The notes below the pieces were generated by a model, which worked only from the letters and a program-made list of their open reading frames with translations, had not been told where the DNA came from and searched no databases. Shown here piece by piece: positions 24,776 to 37,186 of a DNA stretch of 64,000 bases. The translations under genes were made by a program, and so were the position numbers. The DNA is from Sporomusa acidovorans. Its GTDB lineage: Bacteria; Bacillota; Negativicutes; Sporomusales; Sporomusaceae. The DNA is taken from NCBI RefSeq assembly GCF_002257695.2, contig NZ_CP155571.1; one strand, given 5' to 3'. Position 1 is the first letter of the stretch, and the number at the start of each line of letters is the position of its first letter.

Positions 24776-26608
24776 ATGGGATGTACTCAAATTTCCGTAA
24801 ACGGTATACTCACCGTACCTCAACATAAGCCTGATATCCAATCCATACTTCGCGTTTGTACAACTGCAAAAATTGATAAAACTATAACTATACGGAAAAA
24901 GATTTTTTTTACTGGACATGTATGTATCCGTATAGAATATGTTGCCTGTTCGCCTGACCACTCACAACCTATACACTTTTTGCAAGCTGAGATACCGTTC
25001 AACGGTTTACTGCTTCACCAGTTTGCTCGTGAACACTTAAATGCTTGCCTGCAAACCAGAATTAGATTTTCCGAAACTGAAATTGTTAGTCCAAGGAAGA
25101 TTAACACAATAGTACTATTAAAACTGTGTAAACTTAAATTTTCTCGTATCCCTAAACACTCGCAACAAAAATGGTCTAAGCCAAATCATGGAAGTTTCTG
25201 CAAACATACCGATCTACATTGTGCATCTATTCAAGGGGCATTTTGCAAAAAGCCACATCATAACTTCAACTGCAAGCCTCATCACCATGACGACTGCAAG
25301 CCCCATCACAATGACGACTGCAAACCTTGTCACAATGACGACTGCAAACCTCATCACAATGACGACTGCAAACCTCATCACAATGACGACTGCAAACCTC
25401 ATCACAATGACGACTGCAAACCTCATCACAATGACGACTGCAAACCTCATCACAATGACGACTGCAAACCTCATCACAATGACGACTGCAAACCTCATCA
25501 CAATGACGACTGCAAACCTCATCACAATGACGACTGCAAACCTCATCACAATGACGACTGCAAACCTCATCACAATGACGACTGCAAACCTCATCACAAT
25601 GACGACTGCAAGCCTCATCACAATGACGACTGCAAACCTCATCACAATGACGACTGCAAGCCTCATCACAATGACGACTGCAAGCCTCATCACAATGACG
25701 ACTGCAAGCCTCATCACCATGACGACTGCAAGCCTCATCACCATGACGACTGCAAGCCTTGTCACAATGACGACTGCAAACCTCATCACAATGACGACTG
25801 CAAACCTCATCACAATGACGACTGCAAACCTCATCACCATGACGACTGCAAGCCTCATCACCATGACGACTGCAAGCCTCATCACCATGACGACTGCAAG
25901 CCTTGTCACAATGACGACTGCAAGCCTTGTCACGATGACGACTGCAAGCCTTGTCACGATGACGACTGCAAGCCTTGTCACGATGACGACTGCAAGCCTT
26001 GTCACGATGACGACTGCAAGCCTTGTCACGATAATGACTGCAAGCCTTGTTACGATAATGACTGCAAGCCTTGTCACGATAATGACTGCAAGCCTTGTCA
26101 CAATGACGACTGCAAGTCTCATCACAATGACGATTATAATTATCCTGCTTACGTCTATGACTGCAAGCCGAATCATAATGACGGCTGCAAGCCTCATCAT
26201 AATGATGACTGCAAGCCTCATCATAATGATGACTGCAAGCCTCATCACAATGACGACTGCAAGTCTCATTACCATGACGATTATAATTATCCTGCTTACG
26301 TCTATGACTGCAAGCCGAATCACCATGATGACAACTGCCAGCTTCAGCACAATGAAGACTGCAAACCTCATCACAGCACCGATTATAATCCTCCTTCTCA
26401 CAACCAGATCTGCAAGTCAAATCATAACTACGATTATGAGTCGCCCTCTTACAAATATAACTACAAATCATATAATAGCGGTTATTGTAAAAAACCGGGT
26501 AGAGATCCTGTTCTCCCTGATGGTTATCATGCACCAACCACTATTCAGCCGTACACTAGGATTGGAAATGGCAACGGCGTGGCATTCGCATATAAATACG
26601 AAGGTTAA
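24776..26608 (+). CDS. SPOCS-type protein with long His/Cys/Asp octapeptide repeats
   Basis: A 610-residue protein; ATG 24776 has GGAGGGGAG just upstream, making the in-frame ATG at 24752 unlikely. Residues 1-125 are a SPOCS-like domain (GILTVPQHKPDIQSILRVCTT, KIFFTGHVCIRIEYVAC, AEIPFNGLLL). After a basic linker, residues ~167-446 are 35 contiguous eight-residue units of the form K-P-[HC]-H-[NHD]-[DN]-D-C, then looser units with two copies of a DDYNYPAYVYDC interruption, and a Tyr/Ser-rich tail ending in RDPVLPDGYHAPTTIQPYTR. The repeat is low-complexity, hydrophilic and able to bind divalent metals or form disulfides. Probably a fibrous spore-surface component; function is inference. Confidence 0.75.
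   Translation: MGCTQISVNGILTVPQHKPDIQSILRVCTTAKIDKTITIRKKIFFTGHVCIRIEYVACSPDHSQPIHFLQAEIPFNGLLLHQFAREHLNACLQTRIRFSETEIVSPRKINTIVLLKLCKLKFSRIPKHSQQKWSKPNHGSFCKHTDLHCASIQGAFCKKPHHNFNCKPHHHDDCKPHHNDDCKPCHNDDCKPHHNDDCKPHHNDDCKPHHNDDCKPHHNDDCKPHHNDDCKPHHNDDCKPHHNDDCKPHHNDDCKPHHNDDCKPHHNDDCKPHHNDDCKPHHNDDCKPHHNDDCKPHHNDDCKPHHNDDCKPHHHDDCKPHHHDDCKPCHNDDCKPHHNDDCKPHHNDDCKPHHHDDCKPHHHDDCKPHHHDDCKPCHNDDCKPCHDDDCKPCHDDDCKPCHDDDCKPCHDDDCKPCHDNDCKPCYDNDCKPCHDNDCKPCHNDDCKSHHNDDYNYPAYVYDCKPNHNDGCKPHHNDDCKPHHNDDCKPHHNDDCKSHYHDDYNYPAYVYDCKPNHHDDNCQLQHNEDCKPHHSTDYNPPSHNQICKSNHNYDYESPSYKYNYKSYNSGYCKKPGRDPVLPDGYHAPTTIQPYTRIGNGNGVAFAYKYEG
25274..26113 (+). repeat. 24-bp tandem repeat, 35 units in register
   Basis: 840 bp made of exactly 35 24-bp units (type AAACCTCATCACAATGACGA plus CTGC). 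Variants change CCTCAT to CCTTGT (His to Cys) and AAT to CAT or GAT at fixed positions. The period is a multiple of three, which leaves several other frames open as artefacts. Degenerate units continue to ~26400. Confidence 0.95.
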
Positions 26609-26617
26609 ACGCATTGC

Positions 26618-26662
26618 AAAGAGGTCTCCTAAAAAGCTAATTGGCTTTTGGGAGACCTCTTT
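26618..26662. terminator. Bidirectional terminator
   Basis: Stem AAAGAGGTCTCC / GGAGACCTCTTT (26618-26629 with 26651-26662), inner AAAAGC/GGCTTTT pairing and a T-run. Separates the plus-strand repeat gene from the convergent SPOCS operon. Confidence 0.85.
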
Positions 26663-26693
26663 TTACTTCTTATATACTTATTCAATTATATGT

Positions 26694-27260
26694 TCATTCA
26701 AAATAGACACGACCATCATCGTTATCACTAAATGGTTTTACCTGCAAAAACAGCGTTATATTTTTAAATACTTCTCTTGGATTAAATGGTATTGCAAATA
26801 CGTCTTCAATACAGGCCTCTACGCAAAACTCTTTATGATCGTCATGCGCTGCCAAAACAATAAATGCCGAAAACTTAGCGTCAAAATGCACAGTAAAAAC
26901 CGGCTGATCCGCTCTGGCTGCAGTATAAACGAGCTTTTGGTTTACAAGGCCTTCAACTACCAGTTTTTTTCCAGTTAACCTGGTGCCTTCAATATTTTCT
27001 TTAGTGGGGCAAGGCCCTACTGGTGTATTTACAATTCTAGTTGAAATAATTTTTACTTCAGCAAACACTTTATCAATCGTTCCGATATCAGGTTTGTCAC
27101 AAGGTAGTCTAAATAATTCCGGAACAGATATTTGCGTCCAGGCTCCTACCTCCATACAATCATCTTTATCCTGCCGCTCCACAAATATAATCACTTCGGC
27201 CGGATCACACAAGCCTATTATCTCAACGGCGCTCTGCCCAAAGCATTGACATACTTTCAT
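26694..27260 (-). CDS. SPOCS (DUF3794) domain protein
   Basis: A 188-residue protein, last of three minus-strand SPOCS genes. Domain blocks: WTQISVPELFRLPCDKPDIGTIDKV, ISTRIVNTPVG, TGKKLVVEGLVNQKLVYTAA, VFTVHFDAKFSAFIVL, and CIEDVFAIPFNPREVFKNITLFLQ. The arrangement is shared with the two upstream genes, so the three arose by duplication. Expected role: building block or anchor of a spore coat or exosporium layer (SPOCS is known from SipL). The intergenic gap to the next gene is 23 bases. Confidence 0.82.
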   Translation of the reverse strand: MKVCQCFGQSAVEIIGLCDPAEVIIFVERQDKDDCMEVGAWTQISVPELFRLPCDKPDIGTIDKVFAEVKIISTRIVNTPVGPCPTKENIEGTRLTGKKLVVEGLVNQKLVYTAARADQPVFTVHFDAKFSAFIVLAAHDDHKEFCVEACIEDVFAIPFNPREVFKNITLFLQVKPFSDNDDGRVYFE

Positions 27261-27283
27261 CCGTGTAAACCTCCTTGTTCTTG

Positions 27284-27907
27284 TTAACGTAAGAGGGGCA
27301 ACGCCCTAATGACCAATGTAACATTCTTAAATATTGTCCGCTGGGTAATATCTGTAACAAAAATATCCTCGATACAGACATCTACCTTAAATTTTCTTGT
27401 GAGAGGATCCTGTGGATCGAGGACAATAAACGCTGAGAACGGCGTATCGAAATGTACAGCATGCACACTTTGCGTCTGGGCAGCAGAATATACAATTTTT
27501 TGACTCAGAACTCCTTCTAACACTAGTTTTTTCCCAGTTATTGCGGTACCTTCCTGATTAAAAATTGGAGGAAACAACTTGGAGTTAGTTGTTTTGAATG
27601 GTGTGCTGATTACCCGCTCACAGATAAGTTCTACAGCAGCAGAAATGCTGATCAGTTGCTCAATATCTGGTTTAACTGATGGAATACATAACACTTCCGG
27701 AACCACCAGTTCAGTCCAACGCCGAATACGACCATCATCCAAAAAATCTTCCAGCTTTTCCGAGGGGCAGATACCGTTAATAGTCAGAAGTTGACTTCTA
27801 TCTTTACACTCAGGCTCCATTGGACGTTCAAACTTACCCATAACTCTAGAATCCACGTACTCTATAGCAGTATTCTCTTTTGCAGGATCTCTATCGTAAT
27901 ACCGCAT
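27284..27907 (-). CDS. SPOCS (DUF3794) domain protein
   Basis: A 207-residue paralogue of its neighbours. N-terminal 60 residues are charged and specific (MRYYDRDPAKENTAIEYVDS), then the SPOCS blocks WTELVVPEVLCIPSVKPDIEQL, ERVISTPFKT, TGKKLVLEGVLSQKIVYSAA, VHAVHFDTPFSAFIVL and CIEDIFVTDITQRTIFKNVTL. ATG 27907 is chosen: AAGGAGG lies seven bases before it, while the upstream ATG is only one base from the same signal. Confidence 0.82.
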   Translation of the reverse strand: MRYYDRDPAKENTAIEYVDSRVMGKFERPMEPECKDRSQLLTINGICPSEKLEDFLDDGRIRRWTELVVPEVLCIPSVKPDIEQLISISAAVELICERVISTPFKTTNSKLFPPIFNQEGTAITGKKLVLEGVLSQKIVYSAAQTQSVHAVHFDTPFSAFIVLDPQDPLTRKFKVDVCIEDIFVTDITQRTIFKNVTLVIRALPLLR

Positions 27908-27909
27908 AG

Positions 27910-28494
27910 TCATTCCTCCTTTTTGCACATATTGTTTAACTGCTCATCATGACAAACATTAACTGTCAGCGGTACAGCCTGCAGTAGTAACATTACATTA
28001 TCAAATATCTCTCTTGAGGTGACTTTTTTGACGAACACATCTTCTAAGCAGGTATTAATCTGGAAAGTAATATGCAATGAATCTACCTCTTGGTCTTGGT
28101 CTTCGTCTTTGAACCATACCCGCACCGTCTTGGGAATGACGATAAAGGCGGAAAATGGGATGACAAAACGAGCTGAGTGCACAGGTTGTTCACTGCGAGC
28201 GGCAATATAGGAGATCGTCTGACAAAGCTCTCCTTCAACAATTAGTTTCCGCCCTGTAAGTAATTTGCCTTCAAAATTTGGACACGAGTCTGTACCAGGT
28301 GTTATAATTACCTTTTTTCTAATAATCCTTACTGCCACATTTACCCCTGTGATTTGCTCGATCTCTGGTTTTATTTCAGGAATATTTAAATTCTCCTGGA
28401 TCGAGATTTGAGTCCAAAAATTATCTACGCCTTTTGTAAAATTGATTCCTCTTAAATCACAGAGTCCAGCAACGGTTACCAAGCTGCCATCCAT
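27910..28494 (-). CDS. SPOCS (DUF3794) domain protein
   Basis: A 194-residue SPOCS protein, first of the minus-strand trio. ATG 28494 is preceded by GAGGAGGA at seven bases; the frame stays open further without support. Blocks: FWTQISIQENLNIPEIKPEIEQI, KVIITPGTDSC, TGRKLIVEGELCQTISYIAA, VHSARFVIPFSAFIVI, with an acidic insert (KDEDQDQEVDS) before CLEDVFVKKVTSREIFDNVMLL. The stop is two bases from the next start, so the trio is one operon. Confidence 0.82.
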   Translation of the reverse strand: MDGSLVTVAGLCDLRGINFTKGVDNFWTQISIQENLNIPEIKPEIEQITGVNVAVRIIRKKVIITPGTDSCPNFEGKLLTGRKLIVEGELCQTISYIAARSEQPVHSARFVIPFSAFIVIPKTVRVWFKDEDQDQEVDSLHITFQINTCLEDVFVKKVTSREIFDNVMLLLQAVPLTVNVCHDEQLNNMCKKEE

Positions 28495-28641
28495 GTATAT
28501 TCCTCCTCGAAATTGAATGGTTTCGTTGTAAAGGTTCTTCAGATGTACTTTTATCATCTATTGCATTATATGTTACATACTCTGTGATAGTTCCCAAACA
28601 CAGTTACATAAAGGTGTTGATGTCAGAAAATCTCGTATTTA
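28495..28641. other. Divergent promoter spacer between SPOCS genes
   Basis: AT-rich spacer between the minus-strand trio and the plus-strand SPOCS gene. A weak CATATAATG element faces the minus-strand operon but its upstream AC is at 17 bases; no confident call. Confidence 0.25.
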
Positions 28642-28667
28642 ACAAGCATTTAAATTGACATAAATTA
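28642..28667 (+). promoter_or_regulatory. Candidate sigma-K-type promoter
   Basis: AC (28642-28643), 15 bases, CATAAATTA (28659-28667), the same layout as before the gene at 22944. It is ~186 bases before the next start, a long leader, so the call is tentative. Confidence 0.3.
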
Positions 28668-28852
28668 TAACTAATCATACTTATACAGCCTTATTTTTGT
28701 TATTGGAGGAACATATTTAAATTAAAACCATATACTAGTAGTAAATGTACCGAATAGTAAGCTCCTAAAGCATTGTATTACGATTCTAAGAAAAAATGTT
28801 ATGTATCGCCCGGATATATTACCGTACAACATTAAGATTAGGAGGTAGCGTT

Positions 28853-29392
28853 ATGTCTCATAAGAAACACAAAAGAATTCCCCAGTTTACCGTCAACAGC
28901 ACCTTATCAATCCCTGATGATAAAGCTGATATTGAATTTTTGCTGCGCGTCACATCAACGCCGGTAATTGAGCAATGTATAGTTTCAACTAAACAAATAC
29001 ATATTACCGGCTATATCAATATTTTTACAGAATATGTGGCATCCGTCCGCGCTGAAACCCAGCCGGTAAATTTTGTATTCTTCAAATTGCCTTTTGACCA
29101 AACATTTGCCTATTCTCGTGCACGAACAGGTATGAATGGTTGTTTGAAATGTGATATTATTGCCCAATACCCGCAACTTACTAACCCAAGAGAGATAGTA
29201 TTAGCTCTAGATGTAAAGATTTCAGGCGTGAAACTTGCACGGGCATATCATTCTCTACCGCCACATCATTGTAGGCCATATATTGCTAATTTCTTCGACG
29301 AGGCGAGCAATCCACACATAAACGTGCCCTCTTATTGCCCTGATTCATGCTCGGACCAACCTCACAGTACACAATTTTCCCAAATATCCTAG
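28853..29392 (+). CDS. SPOCS-like spore-surface protein
   Basis: A 179-residue protein; ATG 28853 follows AGGAGGTAGCGTT. The SPOCS-like domain (FTVNSTLSIPDDKADIEFLLRV, IHITGYINIFTEYVAS, NFVFFKLPFDQTFAY, LTNPREIVLALDVKI) is closest to the N-terminal domain of the long repeat protein at 24776, sharing the order of strands and the NPREI-type segment. The tail is rich in His, Pro and Cys (LPPHHCRPY, PSYCPDSCSDQPH) but has no octapeptide array. It may be a repeat-free paralogue of the repeat protein. Confidence 0.72.
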   Translation: MSHKKHKRIPQFTVNSTLSIPDDKADIEFLLRVTSTPVIEQCIVSTKQIHITGYINIFTEYVASVRAETQPVNFVFFKLPFDQTFAYSRARTGMNGCLKCDIIAQYPQLTNPREIVLALDVKISGVKLARAYHSLPPHHCRPYIANFFDEASNPHINVPSYCPDSCSDQPHSTQFSQIS

Positions 29393-29415
29393 TCTTCAAA
29401 TTTCCACACAAAGAG

Positions 29416-29460
29416 AATAGGTCCTTGGGATTGCTCATGTGCAACCCCAAGGGCCTATTT
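29416..29460 (+). terminator. Rho-independent terminator
   Basis: ATAGGTCCTTGGG / CCCAAGGGCCTAT stem with inner TTGC/GCAA pairing, then TTTTAT. Ends the SPOCS gene on the plus strand. Confidence 0.8.
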
Positions 29461-29512
29461 TATATTGCTTATAAATCACTAAGATGACGCCATACTGGAT
29501 ATACCCAAACAA

Positions 29513-29542
29513 AAAAGGCACTCATTTCCATGAGTGCCTTTT
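29513..29542 (-). terminator. rRNA operon terminator
   Basis: Perfect 13-bp stem AAAAGGCACTCAT / ATGAGTGCCTTTT just past the 3' end of the last 5S gene, with a T-run on the minus strand. Confidence 0.9.
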
Positions 29543-29544
29543 AA

Positions 29545-29660
29545 ACCAGCAACTTCCTAATCTCCCAGATCGTTTCCAATCAAGTACCTTCGGCGTTTAG
29601 CGGCTTAACTACTGTGTTCGGTATGGAAACAGGTGGAACCCGCTAGCTAACGTTACTGGA
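29545..29660 (-). rRNA. rrf: 5S ribosomal RNA (distal copy)
   Basis: About 116 nt. On the minus strand it contains the 5S core CCATACCGAACACAGTAGTT and the 3' GAGATTAGGAAGTTGCTGG. It lies after 23S, the usual place. It differs from the other 5S copy at several positions, mostly in the outer stem. Confidence 0.93.
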
Positions 29661-29875
29661 TATCCTATTAGATGAACATTTCTTAGGAGTCTGTTCTCTA
29701 AAAACTTCACAGAAGATAAGCAATGAGCCATAAGCAGCGAACCAGGTTATTAGGAGCGTCAGCGACGCTAGAACCTGAGTAAGTCGCTTAGTTACGAGCG
29801 TTAGTGAGTAACCTCATTTTTCACCCGTTCTCAACACAATTAGTTTTACGCCGTTCGCATTTATGCGAACAAGTT
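29661..29875. other. 23S-5S spacer with inverted repeats
   Basis: About 215 bp, long for this position. It holds CAGGTT-AGCGTC / GACGCT-AACCTG and GTTAC-GAGCG / GAGTAAC pairings, probably processing stems. No tRNA is recognisable. Confidence 0.5.
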
Positions 29876-32845
<2,970 letters not shown>

Positions 32846-33240
32846 CTAGCTGCAACTGTCTATAAGCCGCCATCTGCGGCGCCGCACAATATGCGTAATA
32901 CATATCTGCGACAATCTGAATGCGTTGATAAAACATCGAATCCAGAATCGTACTCCTCAGACGTTTTGCTTACGTACACAAGTACGCGCGCGGCAACGTC
33001 TTCCGGTGCGCCTAGCAGCTGACACCTTCTAGCCAGTTTCGCCTCAACTTAAACTTAGTTTTTACTAAATTTAAGACTTTCTTAATCCTAATTGCGCGTA
33101 AAGAACTTCTCACATTCATATATGAGGTATTTCTTTACTTTGCTTTCTTCTGTGCAGTTTTCAAGGAACATCGGAACATTTATGTTATCAGAATTTCTCG
33201 GCTTTCGCAACGAGAAAGTTCTGATAGCTTTCGTTCCTGA
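32846..33240. other. 5S-23S spacer with promoter-like element and hairpin
   Basis: About 395 bp. On the minus strand: TTGCGA (33205-33210), 17 bases, TAACAT (33182-33187); then a TGTTCCTTGAAAACTG boxA-like stretch. ATCAGAATTTCTCG / CGAGAAAGTTCTGAT forms a hairpin (33187-33226). No tRNA gene found. Confidence 0.5.
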
Positions 33241-33357
33241 ACCAGCAACTTCCTAATCTCCCAGGCCGTTTCCAACCAAGTACCTTCGGCGTTTGTGGGC
33301 TTAACTACTGTGTTCGGTATGGGAACAGGTGGAACCCCACAGCCATCGTCACTGGAT
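33241..33357 (-). rRNA. rrf: 5S ribosomal RNA located between 16S and 23S
   Basis: About 117 nt with the same 5S core as the distal copy (CCATACCGAACACAGTAGTT) and matching ends. Its position, 3' of 16S and 5' of 23S, is unusual for bacterial rRNA operons. Confidence 0.92.
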
Positions 33358-33378
33358 TATGTTGTTTCAGGAATATCT

Positions 33379-33407
33379 ATGTTATCATACTCATTTATTT
33401 ATTTCAA
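33379..33407 (-). promoter_or_regulatory. Promoter-like sequence before the inner 5S
   Basis: On the minus strand TTGAAA (33402-33407), 17-base spacer, TAACAT (33379-33384), only ~20 bases from the inner 5S. Same -10 and spacing as the element before 16S. Confidence 0.5.
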
Positions 33408-33583
33408 CAAGTAAGTTTTGGTAACTAGCATTCCCTCAAAACCAAACAATGTAAGGAGATACTACAGCCACCGCATATGGTGCGTCTAGTATCGTAATGC
33501 TGCCAAATGTGTCGACCTGGAAGTAGCTCGCTTTCTATGTCGAAAAGCCGAATATCGACCTTCGAACGTCGAGCAGTTCTCCC

Positions 33584-35138
<1,555 letters not shown>

Positions 35139-35376
35139 AAAAGCAGGCATACGGCGACTTTAGCGCCGATATGATCGCTTTGTTCGATGCGTTAGCAGTC
35201 GAACCTCAGCTATCTTATGAAGCCATTTGTTGGCTCTTAAATCAAGAAATTATTTATTGACGTTGAATTATCACAAATGATAATTCAACCGCACATCTGG
35301 CTTTTTGATGCATTACTTACATTGTTCAGTTTTCAGGGAACATTGTCGTTTCGTTTTGTAGAGCCGACAGTTATAT

Positions 35377-35405
35377 ATGTTATCATATTTTCTCAATCGT
35401 GTCAA
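35377..35405 (-). promoter_or_regulatory. rRNA operon promoter
   Basis: TTGACA (35400-35405), 17 bases, TAACAT (35377-35382) on the minus strand, about 240 bases before 16S. Downstream comes TGTTCCCTGAAAACTG, a boxA-like antitermination segment. Rest of 35139-35632 is leader and the upstream region of glgA. Confidence 0.75.
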
Positions 35406-35632
35406 CATATCAATTTATTCCAGACCAAGCAGATCGCTTAATCTTGGGATATTTTGCCGCTCATCAAGACGACTTGTTTATATTATCACAGTCTACTCAT
35501 TACGTCAACTACAAATTTATGAATAAAGGCATCAAAACGCACACAGTCTAATACATAGTACCGTTCGTAGTGAATTTTGATTTCATCTAAGCACCGGCCT
35601 TACTTAACTATAGAAAGGACTATAAACGCGCT

Positions 35633-37186
35633 ATGCTCAAAGTACTGTTTGTTGCAAGTGAGGCCGCGCCATTTGCCAAAACCGGGGGAATGGGTGATGT
35701 CATTGCCGCCTTGCCGAAGGAACTTAGACGGCAAGGCGTTGATGCTCGGGTTATAATCCCCAAATACGGTTCCATGCCGGAAGAATGGAAGTCCAAGCTA
35801 TCAACCGAGGCAATCTTTCAGGTATCGTTAGGCTGGCGTCTGCAATACTGTGGCATCGAGAAACTTAATCATGATGGCGTCCCTTTTTATTTTGTGGATA
35901 ATGAATATTATTTCAAGCGTTCCGGCTTATACGGGCACTTTGATGACGCTGAGAGATTTGTTTTTTTTTGCCGGGCTGTATTGGAAGCATTGCCGTATCT
36001 TGACTTTCAGCCACACATTCTCCATTGTCATGATTGGCATAGCGGAATGATTAGTGTTTTTTTGACAGCTCATTATCGCAATCATCCTTTTTACAAAAAA
36101 ATCAGAACTCTATTTACGATTCACAATCTCAAGTATCAGGGAATCTTCCCCAAAGATATCATGCTCAACTTGCTTAATTTAGGTTGGGAGTATTTTAAGA
36201 TAGACGGTATTGAGTTTTATGACAAAATCAATTTTATGAAAGGCGGCCTTATATTTTCCGATCTCATCAATACGGTCAGTCCAACTTACGCCCAGGAAAC
36301 CCAGCATGCTTATTATGGAGAAAAATTAGAAGGTGTACTGACCAGTCGGCGAAATGTCTTTTCCGGCATTATCAATGGCATTGACTACACTACCTACAAT
36401 CCGGCAACCGACCCGAATCTATTTATAAACTATGACCGGCAAACAAAGAAACGCAAAATCAAAAACAAAATTACATTGCAAAAAATGCTGGGATTGTCCC
36501 CCACAGCCCAAATACCGTTAATCGCTATGAATACCAGACTAGTGGAGGCAAAAGGACTTGATCTTGTGATCCGGGTACTTGATGAAGTTCTTAGCGATGC
36601 GCAAATAATTATTGTGGGGCAAGGCGATGAACATTATCATCACCTTTTATGGCAGGCTGCGTGGCTGCGCAATGGGCAATTGGCTGCCATTATTCCTTAC
36701 AATGAGGATATCGCTCGCAAACTTTTTGCCGCCGCCGACATGTTTTTGATGCCATCCCGTTACGAACCCTGCGGCATTGGTCAGCTTATCGCCATGCGTT
36801 ATGGCGCTGTCCCCATTGTCCGGGAAACCGGCGGACTCAAGGATACGGTTCAGCCTTATAACGAGTTTACCGGTGAAGGCAACGGCTTTAGCTTTACAAA
36901 TTATAATGCTCATGATCTGCTATTCACCATCAGACGGGCTATTGGCTTGTATCACAATAGGAAACTTTGGTCAAAACTAGTTGACCATGTTATGGCCATC
37001 GACAACAGTTGGCGTACTTCTACCAGCAAATACATGCAATTGTACAACCAGTTATATGTAGAAGAATATATTTATAAGAAAGCTGCATCCGAACTGCAAG
37101 TTATTCCGGACTATAGTGATCAGGGTTCCCTTTTTAACGACTTTGAACAATTGATTCCGATAGAGGAGGCCCCCTATGCACACTAA
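35633..37186 (+). CDS. glgA: Glycogen synthase (ADP-glucose type)
   Basis: A 517-residue GT5 glycogen synthase elongating alpha-1,4-glucan from ADP-glucose. The ADP-glucose loop KTGG is at residues 16-19; HILHCHDWHSGM and FTIHNLKYQGIF are synthase blocks; Glu378 in PSRYEPCGIGQL is the catalytic-site Glu of the E-x7-E motif. About 35 residues longer than typical GlgA, the extra being a C-terminal tail. It overlaps the phosphorylase gene by 11 bases. glgB and glgC are not in the window. The signal AAAGGA is 13 bases before ATG, a long spacing. Confidence 0.95.
   Translation: MLKVLFVASEAAPFAKTGGMGDVIAALPKELRRQGVDARVIIPKYGSMPEEWKSKLSTEAIFQVSLGWRLQYCGIEKLNHDGVPFYFVDNEYYFKRSGLYGHFDDAERFVFFCRAVLEALPYLDFQPHILHCHDWHSGMISVFLTAHYRNHPFYKKIRTLFTIHNLKYQGIFPKDIMLNLLNLGWEYFKIDGIEFYDKINFMKGGLIFSDLINTVSPTYAQETQHAYYGEKLEGVLTSRRNVFSGIINGIDYTTYNPATDPNLFINYDRQTKKRKIKNKITLQKMLGLSPTAQIPLIAMNTRLVEAKGLDLVIRVLDEVLSDAQIIIVGQGDEHYHHLLWQAAWLRNGQLAAIIPYNEDIARKLFAAADMFLMPSRYEPCGIGQLIAMRYGAVPIVRETGGLKDTVQPYNEFTGEGNGFSFTNYNAHDLLFTIRRAIGLYHNRKLWSKLVDHVMAIDNSWRTSTSKYMQLYNQLYVEEYIYKKAASELQVIPDYSDQGSLFNDFEQLIPIEEAPYAH

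Noticed and set aside
25274..26113. CRISPR-like array
   Set aside because: Units are contiguous 24-bp copies with no unique spacers, and they encode an in-frame peptide.
25188..26978. Long open frames in the repeat region, one more on the plus strand and two on the minus strand (25214-26401, 25266-26537)
   Set aside because: The 24-bp period keeps several frames open. Their products are simple repeats without start signals; only the frame from 24776 has a domain and ribosome binding site.
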